Shown here in pieces: positions 1 through 7,106 of a DNA stretch of 13,894 bases. The stretch comes from Tannerellaceae bacterium (GTDB lineage Bacteria; Bacteroidota; Bacteroidia; Bacteroidales; Tannerellaceae): the NCBI GenBank assembly GCA_031267205.1, contig JAIRZN010000041.1:1-13894 (forward strand), written 5' to 3'. Below the pieces are notes generated by a model. It worked only from the letters and a program-made list of their open reading frames with translations, was not told the origin of the DNA and made no database searches. Position numbers and translations under genes: made by a program. Position 1 is the stretch's first letter; each line of letters starts with the position of its first letter.

Positions 1-115
1 GTAAAATTATTTTTGTCTTAAGCAACTATTTATTTCTTACCGCATTAACTGTTTGCCTATAATCATGCTTTCGACCAAAATTCACCGACATCCCTTGTCT
101 ATGAAAAACGAACGT

Positions 116-339
116 TTAAATTAGACAGTTTGTTTTTTTAGACACTTCTAATATCCTTGATTACAAGCGTTTTGTGGGGTACGTGTATTTCTTTATCATG
201 GTAGATTGACGGAATTGGAGAGGGGGCGATGGATTGCCTCTTTCTTTTTTATATACAGGCCTTTAGGGTTAGATGCGTGATGGGTGGGAAGCGGGGAACG
301 GGAAATGGGGTGTTAACAGTTGATTTTTGTCTAATTTAA
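116..339. repeat. 12-bp inverted repeat pair enclosing 224 bp
   Basis: TTAAATTAGACA at 116-127 is the exact reverse complement of TGTCTAATTTAA at 328-339. A second TTAGACA lies at 138-144. The interior has no coding frame. The match stops sharply at both inner ends. This could be the remnant of a small mobile element or a chance match in AT-rich DNA; no target duplication was recognised. Confidence 0.3.
217..250 (+). terminator. possible weak terminator on the plus strand
   Basis: AGAGG at 219-223 can pair with CCTCT at 237-241, with GGC/GCC offering extra pairing inside, and a T-rich run (TTCTTTTTT) follows. It could end a plus-strand transcript entering from the left, but no such gene is visible in the window. 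The stem is short and contains a bulge. Confidence 0.25.
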
Positions 340-364
340 TCCCCCTCGGCTGCGGGATTTTTGT

Positions 365-435
365 GGCTCTATAAAGGCAATGATCTACTTGCGCTAAACT
401 CAAATTTGATTACTCACACCAAACGTTACAGAGCC
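365..435. mobile_element. 71-bp MITE-like element with imperfect terminal inverted repeats
   Basis: The left end GGCTCTATAAAG (365-376) and the reverse complement of the right end, GGCTCTGTAACG (424-435), agree at 10 of 12 positions. TTTTGT abuts both outer ends (359-364 and 436-441), like a 6-bp target-site duplication. There is no coding capacity inside. The GGCTCT ends recall some IS families such as ISL3, but that family normally duplicates 8 bp, so assignment is open. It could instead be a long-loop hairpin ending in a T-rich run that acts as a plus-strand terminator. Confidence 0.35.
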
Positions 436-466
436 TTTTGTTTTGTAGTAATTATAATCCTAATCC

Positions 467-488
467 GAGTTATTGCAGCCAATAACTC
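467..488 (-). terminator. hairpin just downstream of the HAD gene
   Basis: GAGTTATT (467-474) and AATAACTC (481-488) form an 8-bp perfect stem with a 6-nt loop, beginning 9 bp past the stop codon of the minus-strand HAD gene. The T-tract expected of an intrinsic terminator is missing on the minus strand, so it may serve mainly as an mRNA 3'-end stabiliser. Confidence 0.4.
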
Positions 489-496
489 ATTATTAA

Positions 497-1141
497 TCAG
501 TCGGCCCATTCCATATAGTGCTCTAAAGTAAGGCGGCTAAAGTCCGGAATCACCCGGTACACTTTGTCTTTCAACGTCTCTGCCGGATTTGTGGTGCTAA
601 GGCCAATCACCCTCATACCTGCCGATAAAGCAGACTGTATACCGTTGAATGAATCTTCAAATACGAGACAATTTGCCGGCGGCAATTTTAAATCCGACGC
701 AGCTAACAAATAACACATCGGATCCGGCTTTCCATGCGTGATGCGGTCTGACGTAACAATTGTATCGAAAAGACCCTCCAAGTGATGTAATGCCGTTGCC
801 CGCTCTATCTTTACAGAGTCTGAACTTGTCACTAATCCCATCATTACTCCGTTTGTTTTCAGTAAACGTAGAAACTCGATAGAGCCAGGCATGGCAGGAA
901 GCGGCATGTTTGCTTCATACTCCACGGATTCGTTTACCAACTTATTCACTTCTTCTATGGGGAGGTCTGCGAAATATTTTTTAATAATATCAGGAAGTGT
1001 TGTTCCCTTGATTACATTAGCAAAGTTGTCTATACCTATATTATAACGCACGCTTGCTTCATCCCAGAAAATATCATAGATAGGCTCCGTATCCACTATC
1101 ACGCCATCAAAATCAAATAGAGCCGCTTTTATCTGTTTCAT
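497..1141 (-). CDS. HAD-superfamily hydrolase, beta-phosphoglucomutase-like
   Basis: A cytoplasmic HAD phosphatase or phosphomutase of 214 residues, the usual size for the beta-phosphoglucomutase-like branch. Motif I is FDFDGVIVDT, with the nucleophile Asp10 and acid/base Asp12. Motif II is the VTSSD stretch near 104-108. Motif III is Lys138 in GKPDP, and motif IV is the Glu-Asp pair 162-163 in VFEDSFNG. Residues between about 20 and 85 form the helical cap typical of the subclass. An in-frame TTG at 1162 would add seven residues, but it lies inside the -7 box of the promoter at 1160-1191, so the ATG at 1141 is preferred. Substrate cannot be read from the sequence; sugar phosphates (beta-glucose-1-phosphate, 2-deoxyglucose-6-phosphate) are typical. 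Proximity to hexokinase suggests hexose-phosphate metabolism, but the two genes are transcribed separately. Confidence 0.9.
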   Translation of the reverse strand: MKQIKAALFDFDGVIVDTEPIYDIFWDEASVRYNIGIDNFANVIKGTTLPDIIKKYFADLPIEEVNKLVNESVEYEANMPLPAMPGSIEFLRLLKTNGVMMGLVTSSDSVKIERATALHHLEGLFDTIVTSDRITHGKPDPMCYLLAASDLKLPPANCLVFEDSFNGIQSALSAGMRVIGLSTTNPAETLKDKVYRVIPDFSRLTLEHYMEWAD

Positions 1142-1159
1142 ATTAAACTTATTTCGCGG

Positions 1160-1191
1160 CAAAGATACGATCTACTTCATAACATAACAAA
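1160..1191 (-). promoter_or_regulatory. Bacteroidetes-type promoter for the HAD gene
   Basis: On the minus strand, TTTG (1191-1188), 20 nt, then TATCTTTG (1167-1160) match the Bacteroidetes housekeeping consensus TTTG / TAnnTTTG exactly. Transcription should start near 1155, giving a leader of only about 15 nt to the ATG at 1141. This rules against the upstream TTG at 1162 as start codon. The -33 box slightly overlaps the hairpin that terminates hexokinase. Confidence 0.7.
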
Positions 1192-1224
1192 TCCGCAAAG
1201 CGTCTCGTCGACACTTTGCGGATT
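1190..1224 (-). terminator. strong hairpin terminator downstream of hexokinase
   Basis: AATCCGCAAAG (1190-1200) and CTTTGCGGATT (1214-1224) form a perfect 11-bp stem around a 13-nt loop, 26 bp past the hexokinase stop codon. The sequence after it on the minus strand (TGTTATG) is only mildly T-rich. It separates the hexokinase transcript from the HAD gene, which has its own promoter immediately beyond. Confidence 0.65.
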
Positions 1225-1250
1225 AAACCGATATGAAAGTATGCAGATGC

Positions 1251-2462
1251 CTATGAAAGCGCCGCTATTGCGGAGCCTATCAGGTTGGCATTTTCCATTT
1301 TGTCGATGTCTATTACCACATCCTTGTGTCCGAAGCTGTCCAAAAGGCTGCGTAGGGTCTGTGATACTATATCCTTATAGTTGATCCCTTTGCGGTCTTC
1401 GCTCCAGAAGAGGCTGCCTTCGGCTATCAGGCGTATACGTTTGACGGACGGGTTATGAGCCACCAGCTCCAGCGTCAGGCCGCAAAGGGAGGCAGCGACA
1501 AGTTTTGCCGAACGTTCGTATATCCACCTGGCTACCTGTACATGTTTTTCTTTATGTATATCGGGATAGCCCATGATGGTAGTCAGTTTCTGCGCATCGA
1601 ATTTCTTTTCAAATTCATCGAACGGGAAAGCGGCTTTGAGAATCTCGCCGAGGTACATGCCGGAAACGGCTTTCTCGAAGCGTTGCGCGCCTTTGTTGTC
1701 GGAAAGTGCGTCGACAATGCCGTCAACATTCGTCAGGTGAGGCGGACGGAAGTTGCCGGATTCGAGGTTGATGGGTAGTAAGCCTTCCGCCTTGATGTTT
1801 TTATCAAGCTTGGATACTTTGTCGGATTTAATGAAGGTGGCCATATTAGTGCCCGTGCCTACGATAAGTCCGATGTAGCCGTCGTAATCACTTCTGGTGA
1901 GACCGGCGAAGAGGCTTGCGACGGTGTCGTTGATTACTTTCACTCCGGTAAATTTGGGAGTGATGCCGTTACGGTTCAGATAGTCGACAAGCGGTTTACC
2001 GAGGGCTTTTCCCACCATGCTCGGAATATCTACGCCCTTCGTCCAGCGCAGTAACTTGGCGTCTCCGTCAATGAGCGATTCGGCCGGATAGGAGAAGCAG
2101 TAACCGATGGAAGATTCTTTGTCCCGCTTGATAGCCTTGATCAGGTCGGCCTGTTCTTCAAACAGTTGTTCTTCGGTAAAGCCGGGTGTTTTCATGACGG
2201 ACAGGTCTTTTTTAAAGCCGTTTTCCGGGCGGATGTTAGCCTTCCCGTCTACAAAGTCAACGGATGCAACCCTGTAATTGGTTCCTCCCAAATCCAGTAC
2301 GACGGAATGCCCTTCAACATTGGTCGCCTTCGGATTGATAAAGGTAGGGATGCACTGTACTTCCTGGTTTTCTTTATCGAGTCCTTCTTTAACTCTGTTC
2401 TGAAGAGCTTGCGAAATCTCTTTCAATTGCTCGATGCCAAGTTCAAAAATGTTTTTCTTCAT
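1251..2462 (-). CDS. hexokinase (eukaryote-like hexokinase family)
   Basis: ATP-dependent phosphorylation of glucose or other hexoses at C6, the entry step of glycolysis, in the cytoplasm. At 403 residues it has the single-domain length of bacterial hexokinases in the Hexokinase_1/Hexokinase_2 families, not the ROK glucokinase type. Visible motifs are phosphate-1 LDLGGTNYRV (56-65), the sugar-binding FSYPAES segment (123-129), TKG (141-143), the catalytic Asp179 in INDTVASLFAG, phosphate-2 VGTGTN (201-206), the sugar-contacting Glu234 in NLESGNF, the SGMYLGEI helix (267-274) and the adenosine-site stretch around IAEGSLFW (346-353). The ATG at 2462 is preceded by a promoter at 2510-2539, and a strong hairpin follows the stop. 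This family is common in Bacteroidetes, which often use hexokinase in place of a ROK glucokinase. Confidence 0.95.
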   Translation of the reverse strand: MKKNIFELGIEQLKEISQALQNRVKEGLDKENQEVQCIPTFINPKATNVEGHSVVLDLGGTNYRVASVDFVDGKANIRPENGFKKDLSVMKTPGFTEEQLFEEQADLIKAIKRDKESSIGYCFSYPAESLIDGDAKLLRWTKGVDIPSMVGKALGKPLVDYLNRNGITPKFTGVKVINDTVASLFAGLTRSDYDGYIGLIVGTGTNMATFIKSDKVSKLDKNIKAEGLLPINLESGNFRPPHLTNVDGIVDALSDNKGAQRFEKAVSGMYLGEILKAAFPFDEFEKKFDAQKLTTIMGYPDIHKEKHVQVARWIYERSAKLVAASLCGLTLELVAHNPSVKRIRLIAEGSLFWSEDRKGINYKDIVSQTLRSLLDSFGHKDVVIDIDKMENANLIGSAIAALS

Positions 2463-2509
2463 ACTTGTGAGTGTTACAAAATGATGATATTAGAATTAAT
2501 TAATGGGCA

Positions 2510-2539
2510 TAAAAGTAGTGAAAAATTGATTATCACAAA
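2510..2539 (-). promoter_or_regulatory. probable Bacteroidetes-type promoter for hexokinase
   Basis: On the minus strand, TTTG (2539-2536), 18 nt, then TACTTTTA (2517-2510), which matches TAnnTTTG in all but the last base. The leader to the ATG at 2462 would be about 42 nt. The T-run containing the -33 box follows a short AAAAG/CTTTT inverted repeat just after the upstream gene's stop codon, so it may also terminate that transcript. Confidence 0.5.
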
Positions 2540-2558
2540 AAAAGCCTGCTTCTTTTCA

Positions 2559-4280
2559 TCAATTCGGCGTAGGTTTCCCGCCGATCTCAGGTTTCGCTTG
2601 CGTTTTGTCGAACTCAAGTATTTTCTTTTCCAGTTCGCCCGATTGCTTGTGGCGCATGAGCATGTTCCGGATTTCATCAGGGGAGTAGGTATTGCGGTTT
2701 TGTTCCGTGACGGGTGAGTGCAACGGCTTTTCGGCAGCCGCGCGCGTACCTATGCTATCGTCGTCCGGAGAGCGCGTGCTTGAGCTTGCCATCGGCATTC
2801 CGTTTTGTATGTAATACGGATAGCCGTTGGCATCGGCGATGAAGAAGAAATTGTTCTGCTCGTTAGCTTCCGGCACTGTGTTGAAGGGGTCTGCCATCAC
2901 TACCATATAGTAATATCCCGTGATCGGCGGCAGGTAGTAGGTCATGTACAGGTATTCGTAGGGCTGGTCGAAGACTGCCGCCGAAACGTTTTTACCCGAC
3001 GGTATATCCTTGTTGACGGCATAAGCCACATAGTTTTGCGGAACCGGCATGATCTGGCCGCGGGCTACTTCGTCGGTGAAGTAAAGGTGCGTAAGTACGC
3101 CGAAATCGTTAGCGTCATAAGCATTATAATATATGTATACCACACTCCAGCGGTTTGAAGAGATTATAGGGGACGTACCGGTGTTGTAGATATTGAAGTA
3201 GACCTGCCGGTTATAGCCCTGCTGCATCGTATAGGGGAGGTCGTAGGCATGGTAGGAGGCCAGATCGGCGCCTGAGGTGAGGTTGCCCGGGTCGATTTCG
3301 TTGTTGTCGTTAGGATTGACGTTATTATCCGGCGTGGCTACGAATGCACAAAAAACAAATTCGTTGCTTATGAAGAAGTCATAGTCTATCCATATCATAC
3401 CTTTACCGTCGCCCCAGTATTCCGTACCCCATGAGTTGTAGACGAGGAAAGCGCCTTTGGCTCCGACGCTGTCGTCGTAACCTGCCAGGATGATGGCGTG
3501 GTTGGCATGTTGCGAATCGGGTTGCAAATAGGTTTCGCTGCTCAGTACGCCGCTTCCCTGCCAAGACATGAAGTTGTCGCCCAGTCGTGCGCCGAAGGAA
3601 ATCAACTGCCCTTGCGCGAGATGCGACTTAAGGTTGCCCACCGTCATGTCGGCTTCGGAAATCATGCGATAGTTGAGGATTTTATACTTCGATGCGTCGC
3701 TTGTCCATGATTGAGACGGCGATGCTTCGCACTGGATGCTTGAGTAGGGCGCGACTTGCAGCGTTGTGATGCCGCGGCGGACGAGTACGTCGAAGGCGGG
3801 TTCAAAGAACGAGCCGTCGCAGTTGTCGCCCTTTTCGTCCATAGCCATCCACAGGTCGGCGGGACTGAACTGGTTGCTTTTGTCGGCTAATTGTTGCTTG
3901 CTGAGATTCTTGCTCACGGCGTTGAGGTACGAACGCATACCGTATCCTACCGACCATGTGATGCAGGTACCGTATTCGCCCTGGTCGCCGACCGGTGGCA
4001 GCTTGTCGGTGAGGTCGACCTTTGACGGTAGATTCGCCGTGTTGCCTGAACTGCTGAACCCGAAGGATATTTGCTTCGGATATTTGCTGTAATCTTCGGA
4101 CTCCCTGTTCCATCCGAAGGAACGTTGAGCGCTTGGCTCATCCGCGGACGGGCCTGAGGGATTATCGGAAGGGTCATCGACGTCGACAGGGTCGGCGTCT
4201 TTAGTGCAACCGGCAAACATTGTCGCCGTTGCGAGCAACAATGTTGCTGCGAAAAGTGATTTTAATTTTTTTGCGTACAT
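2559..4280 (-). CDS. papain-like (C1 family) cysteine peptidase lipoprotein with CARDB-like domain
   Basis: A 573-residue surface or periplasmic protein. The N-terminus is a signal peptide ending in a loose lipobox, FAGC, with acylated Cys25, followed by an acidic Asp/Ser/Pro-rich linker (26-50). The peptidase domain (about 84-315) shows the papain set: oxyanion Gln100 and catalytic Cys106 in GDQGEYGTCITWSV, His261 in NHAIILAGYD and Asn282 in YNSWGTEYWGDG. A beta-sandwich of CARDB type follows (about 335-485), ending in the NTVPEANEQNNFF signature. The last 75 residues are polar and charged, and I do not recognise them as a T9SS sorting domain. There is no obvious separate inhibitory prodomain. 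It lies 58 bp downstream of the pentapeptide gene on the same strand and could be the last gene of that cluster. Substrate unknown; protein turnover at the cell surface is likely. Confidence 0.88.
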   Translation of the reverse strand: MYAKKLKSLFAATLLLATATMFAGCTKDADPVDVDDPSDNPSGPSADEPSAQRSFGWNRESEDYSKYPKQISFGFSSSGNTANLPSKVDLTDKLPPVGDQGEYGTCITWSVGYGMRSYLNAVSKNLSKQQLADKSNQFSPADLWMAMDEKGDNCDGSFFEPAFDVLVRRGITTLQVAPYSSIQCEASPSQSWTSDASKYKILNYRMISEADMTVGNLKSHLAQGQLISFGARLGDNFMSWQGSGVLSSETYLQPDSQHANHAIILAGYDDSVGAKGAFLVYNSWGTEYWGDGKGMIWIDYDFFISNEFVFCAFVATPDNNVNPNDNNEIDPGNLTSGADLASYHAYDLPYTMQQGYNRQVYFNIYNTGTSPIISSNRWSVVYIYYNAYDANDFGVLTHLYFTDEVARGQIMPVPQNYVAYAVNKDIPSGKNVSAAVFDQPYEYLYMTYYLPPITGYYYMVVMADPFNTVPEANEQNNFFFIADANGYPYYIQNGMPMASSSTRSPDDDSIGTRAAAEKPLHSPVTEQNRNTYSPDEIRNMLMRHKQSGELEKKILEFDKTQAKPEIGGKPTPN

Positions 4281-4317
4281 AATAATATATCATTAGAAAT
4301 TTGTATTTACGAAAAGC

Positions 4318-4347
4318 GCAGACATAGTTCGGTTCAGTTCAGTCTGC
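4318..4347 (-). other. hairpin between the pentapeptide gene and the peptidase gene
   Basis: GCAGAC (4318-4323) and GTCTGC (4342-4347) can pair across an 18-nt loop; the upper arm covers the last two codons of the pentapeptide gene. It lies in the only sizeable gap of the envelope cluster (58 bp). No T-tract follows, so partial termination or mRNA processing is as likely as full termination. No good TAnnTTTG box was found in the gap. Confidence 0.3.
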
Positions 4348-5085
4348 ATCATTAACGGGCCCACCGGCTGCATTCAGTTGTGAGTAGCCGAAGTCGTACC
4401 GCGACATAAATTCTGCGTACTTGAATATCGTTTCCGAGGCCTTTGCGTATGAGAAGTCGGCATAACCGTGAAACTTCGCGTTGCCGAAGAACATCAATCC
4501 ACCTGAAGCGACCTTCTGGAACATCGCCGTCGAGTCGAAGACTGCGTGCAGGAAATTGGCGTCGCCGGCGAAGACTGCATTGGAGAACAAGGCGTCGCCC
4601 TCAAACTGCGTCTCGTTGAAGTACGCCTTTTTATGCCTGAAGTATGCGCCCTGCCACTTCGCCTTGCCGCGGAAGACGGAGCCGGTGAAAAAGACGTTGC
4701 CGCCGACGACTGCCTCGGTGAAGTCTACATCCCTGCGGAAATCACATTCCGTAAAGCTAAGGTTATGCCCGAAGTCCACGCACACGCCGGTAGCAGGGTC
4801 GAAGGCCTTTACCGTACCCATGAAAGTGCAGCCGTCGAACGTTATAGAACTCCCGACAAACGCCTGCGTCAAGTTGGGCGCGATACGGTTGCGGTTATCG
4901 AGGACGGTAAAGTCAAGGTCGCCCCAGACTACGCAACTGTCTACATAAACATGCCGACCCTCGTTCAACTGCGCAATAATACTGCCCGCCTCGATGTCGC
5001 GCCGTTCGGACGTCTGAGCGCGACAGCCTGTGGTCGTGCATGTCAAGGCTGCAATGGCCAGCATTCTTACCGGTAAAATATTCAT
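4339..5085 (-). CDS. pentapeptide-repeat (Pentapeptide_3-type) lipoprotein
   Basis: A 248-residue exported protein. The N-terminus is hydrophobic and ends in TTGC, a weak lipobox with Cys21. From about residue 105 to 232 phenylalanines recur with alternating 5- and 6-residue spacing (for example 156, 161, 167, 172, 178, 183, 189), giving 11-residue pairs of the form F-xxxx-F-xxxxx. This is the spacing of the Pentapeptide_3 family, which builds a right-handed quadrilateral beta-helix. Residues 30-100 are more divergent and may cap the helix. The ATG overlaps the stop codon of the upstream hydrolase gene as ATGA, so the two are probably translationally coupled. Pentapeptide proteins usually act as structural or binding scaffolds; no catalytic residues are seen, and the ligand is unknown. 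Confidence 0.8.
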   Translation of the reverse strand: MNILPVRMLAIAALTCTTTGCRAQTSERRDIEAGSIIAQLNEGRHVYVDSCVVWGDLDFTVLDNRNRIAPNLTQAFVGSSITFDGCTFMGTVKAFDPATGVCVDFGHNLSFTECDFRRDVDFTEAVVGGNVFFTGSVFRGKAKWQGAYFRHKKAYFNETQFEGDALFSNAVFAGDANFLHAVFDSTAMFQKVASGGLMFFGNAKFHGYADFSYAKASETIFKYAEFMSRYDFGYSQLNAAGGPVNDAD

Positions 5086-5819
5086 ACAACCGTCGATTTA
5101 TTGTCGTTATAATACAGTTTGTATCCGGCGCGTTGCGTGAACTTATACTGCACCAATCCTGCCATGATGTATGCCACCGTTACAATCAAGGCGTACCGTC
5201 CGCTTAATGTTGATACGGCCAGGACGAACGGCAACTGAAGTAACAGCGTAGCGGCAATCCTCGGACGGACGCCGTAGATACGCCTCATTCCCGGTATAGA
5301 CATTAAATTGCCTGACGTGAAAAGGGTCTTCCACAGGCAGCGTTCGGGAGGGCAATCAATGCCTCCGGCCCTTAAGACGCCCGCCGCCAATTTGGTGCAG
5401 TACATCGCCTCGACGCTATCGGCGTCGAGGGCGTAATCGTAGGGCTTGCCCAACTGCTTCGCGGCGTATTGCAGGGCCTGGCGCCTTGCTCGTTCCGAAG
5501 GATACGGGGGGCGGAGCACGCAGCAGCTTTTGTAGCCTGAGAAGAACTGCCTCGCTTCGGTGCGCACTACGCCCTTCCCCGAAGGGTGAAAGGTAGTAGC
5601 TTCTATCACCTGCCCGTCACCCTCGTATACCGCAGCATGATAGTAGTCGGAGCGGCACAGTATCTTCACCAGCAACTGCCATAGCGGGAACAGCTTGTCG
5701 GCAACCAGCAACACATCACCCGGCTCAAGCCCTTGAGTGACGGCGCACAGCTCGCCGGGAGCCATTCGCCGTCCTGCATGGAACAACGGGATGTCGAGGA
5801 TTAATACCGTAAGTCGCAT
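5082..5819 (-). CDS. permuted NlpC/P60 (YaeF/YiiX-type) hydrolase with C-terminal membrane hairpin
   Basis: A 245-residue protein of the circularly permuted papain-fold amidase group (YiiX/DUF830-like). The EPGDVLLV strand at 32-39 opens the domain, His61 sits in YYHAAVYEGDG, Glu73 in VIEATTFHP, and the nucleophile is probably Cys141 in AMYCTKLAAGVL; the order His, Glu, Cys is what the permuted fold predicts. Before the Cys lies the typical QLGKPYDY segment (122-129). Residues about 188-226 form two hydrophobic stretches, so the enzyme is probably tethered to a membrane. There is no classical signal peptide, though the first 13 residues are hydrophobic. Members cleave amide or thioester bonds in peptidoglycan, lipids or proteins; the substrate here is unknown. 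It starts 1 bp after the preceding stop and overlaps the next gene by 4 bp, so it belongs to a four-gene operon. Confidence 0.8.
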   Translation of the reverse strand: MRLTVLILDIPLFHAGRRMAPGELCAVTQGLEPGDVLLVADKLFPLWQLLVKILCRSDYYHAAVYEGDGQVIEATTFHPSGKGVVRTEARQFFSGYKSCCVLRPPYPSERARRQALQYAAKQLGKPYDYALDADSVEAMYCTKLAAGVLRAGGIDCPPERCLWKTLFTSGNLMSIPGMRRIYGVRPRIAATLLLQLPFVLAVSTLSGRYALIVTVAYIMAGLVQYKFTQRAGYKLYYNDNKSTVV

Positions 5820-5820
5820 C

Positions 5821-6402
5821 TTACTTTTTCTTATACTTAATTATAAGCTGGGCCTTCGTTATCTCAATGCCTTCCGCCTCCATACCTTTGTAGTCATTGC
5901 TTCTCAACACTGCATCGCCCATTGCCCATGCCGCGAGGGCGCAAAGCAGGGTATTGTAGCCATTATGTGTGATTTCGCCGTTGACGGGGGCATTTACGAA
6001 GGTAAATTCATCGCTGTTCCTGGCAATTTTGATACTGCCGTCGCTCTCAACAGACCACGTTCCCTCTAAAAAGACCGCGCCCAGGTCATAAAGCGTCATC
6101 TTCCCGCCGGCGTCGAACTGCATTTCTGTCACACCCGTCATATCATATGTGGCCAGGTTCTGGTTTATAGCCTCAGAAAGGGCCGGGCCTAACTGGCCTC
6201 CTCCGGTATACTCGACAGTGCCGGTGAGGCTGACGCTTGTCCACTTTCCCACTATGTCGGCGTTGTTCGTGCCTCCGCCTCCACCGTTTACATCTCCTCC
6301 GATATCGAACGGGCTGACGCCTCCGCCCCCGCCTGTGCTGCACGAGGCAAGCACGCTGATTGCAAATATCGCCGACATGGCGTAGTTTAAAAACTTCTTC
6401 AT
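5821..6402 (-). CDS. lipocalin-like lipoprotein (DUF4923-like, tentative)
   Basis: A 193-residue lipoprotein. The signal peptide MKKFLNYAMSAIFAISVLAS ends in the lipobox LAS-Cys21, followed by a glycine-rich linker with two runs of five glycines (to about residue 45). The mature domain begins with IVGKWTSVSL and has the pattern of a small lipocalin-type beta-barrel: G-x-W, a strand giving MQFDAGGKMTLYD, then GTWSVESDGSIKIAR. This resembles Bacteroidetes lipoproteins of the DUF4923/lipocalin-like kind, but that assignment is by eye. An upstream in-frame ATG at 6423, 1 bp after the beta-barrel gene's stop, would add seven residues; the ATG at 6402 gives a cleaner signal peptide and was chosen. 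It probably sits in the outer membrane with its neighbours. Ligand unknown. Confidence 0.75.
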   Translation of the reverse strand: MKKFLNYAMSAIFAISVLASCSTGGGGGVSPFDIGGDVNGGGGGTNNADIVGKWTSVSLTGTVEYTGGGQLGPALSEAINQNLATYDMTGVTEMQFDAGGKMTLYDLGAVFLEGTWSVESDGSIKIARNSDEFTFVNAPVNGEITHNGYNTLLCALAAWAMGDAVLRSNDYKGMEAEGIEITKAQLIIKYKKK

Positions 6403-6424
6403 TGTACTGCTGATTTTTATCATT

Positions 6425-7066
6425 CTACTTCACTACATTAAACTTTATGGCCAAACCAACTTTTATGCCCGACGCTTTCCAGCCGCCGGCTTCGTCCACG
6501 TCCGTAAGGCCGAGATCGTAAAGGAAGTAAGGGGATAGAAACATACCCTTGAGGTCGAAGTCATACGACATGCCTATCTGCGCGTTTATCCTGCTCTTGA
6601 GGTTGAGAAGGTCGGATACGGGAGTTAGCTGTTCCCTTTGCCCGTTCACAATGCGGTAATCCTCAAACGAGCCGCCGATTTTGAACCCGACGCCGGGGCC
6701 TCCGAAAAATCCAAGCCCCGTGTTGGGCACCGTGAATTTTATCGAAGGATTAACCATAAGATACGACAGGCTGACATTACGCCCCGTCTTTGTTCCTTGC
6801 ACACTGTTACTGCCGCTTGCGCTCATCATGTCGTACAAGGTAATCGAGGTAAGCAGGCCCACGACCTGATTAAACTTCATATCCGCCTGCCCGCCGAGCG
6901 ACACGCCTGCGCCGCTGTACGACATATTGGAGTTACGGATGCTGGGGCCGTTGTAGAAATTGTAGTTAATACCAACGGCGGGACCGATAGACATCTCAAA
7001 CTGTGCAAAACTCACGCAGGAAAATCCCGCAACAAATAAAACCGTAAGAAATAATACTCTTTTCAT
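6425..7066 (-). CDS. outer-membrane beta-barrel protein (PorT-like family)
   Basis: A 213-residue exported protein. A signal peptide of about 21 residues (MKRVLFLTVLFVAGFSCVSFA, cleavage before Gln22) is followed by alternating amphipathic strands rich in Gly, Tyr and Phe, for example GPAVGINYNFY, LGFFGGPGVGFKIGG and SPYFLYDLGL, and a final strand KVGLAIKFNVVK. The size and pattern fit the small eight- to ten-stranded barrels of the outer-membrane beta-barrel/PorT-like families common in Bacteroidetes. It is the first gene of the minus-strand envelope operon, with a good housekeeping promoter at 7107-7141; the lipocalin-like gene follows at once. It faces an ECF sigma factor across a 221-bp divergent region. 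Role unknown; a structural or anchoring protein for the lipoproteins encoded behind it is possible. Confidence 0.8.
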   Translation of the reverse strand: MKRVLFLTVLFVAGFSCVSFAQFEMSIGPAVGINYNFYNGPSIRNSNMSYSGAGVSLGGQADMKFNQVVGLLTSITLYDMMSASGSNSVQGTKTGRNVSLSYLMVNPSIKFTVPNTGLGFFGGPGVGFKIGGSFEDYRIVNGQREQLTPVSDLLNLKSRINAQIGMSYDFDLKGMFLSPYFLYDLGLTDVDEAGGWKASGIKVGLAIKFNVVK

Positions 7067-7106
7067 CTTTACTACTATTAATTAAACGTTTGTTATATTG
7101 ATGGGG

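Larger units (their letters stand above)
1..496. other. AT-rich gene-free left flank
   Basis: No convincing coding frame was found on either strand here. The stretch is AT-richer than the rest of the window and holds small structures listed separately: a 12-bp inverted repeat with arms at 116-127 and 328-339, a terminator-like hairpin near 219-250, a 71-bp MITE-like element at 365-435 and a hairpin just past the stop codon of the HAD gene. TTAGACA or its complement TGTCTAA occurs three times (121-127, 138-144, 328-334). It may be an intergenic region carrying mobile-element debris; what lies to its left is outside the window. Confidence 0.6.

Noticed and set aside
1141..1162. TTG start at 1162 for the HAD gene
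   Set aside because: The codon overlaps the -7 promoter box TATCTTTG, and family members begin close to the ATG at 1141.
2474..2677. Short minus-strand frame between the peptidase and hexokinase genes
   Set aside because: It lies mostly over the end of the peptidase gene in another frame and over the hexokinase promoter; no leader signal and no recognisable protein features.
4481..5076. Long plus-strand frames opposite the pentapeptide gene
   Set aside because: They are shadows of a coding strand with strong repeat periodicity; the minus-strand protein has a signal peptide, regular Phe spacing and operon overlap, while the plus-strand frames have none of these.
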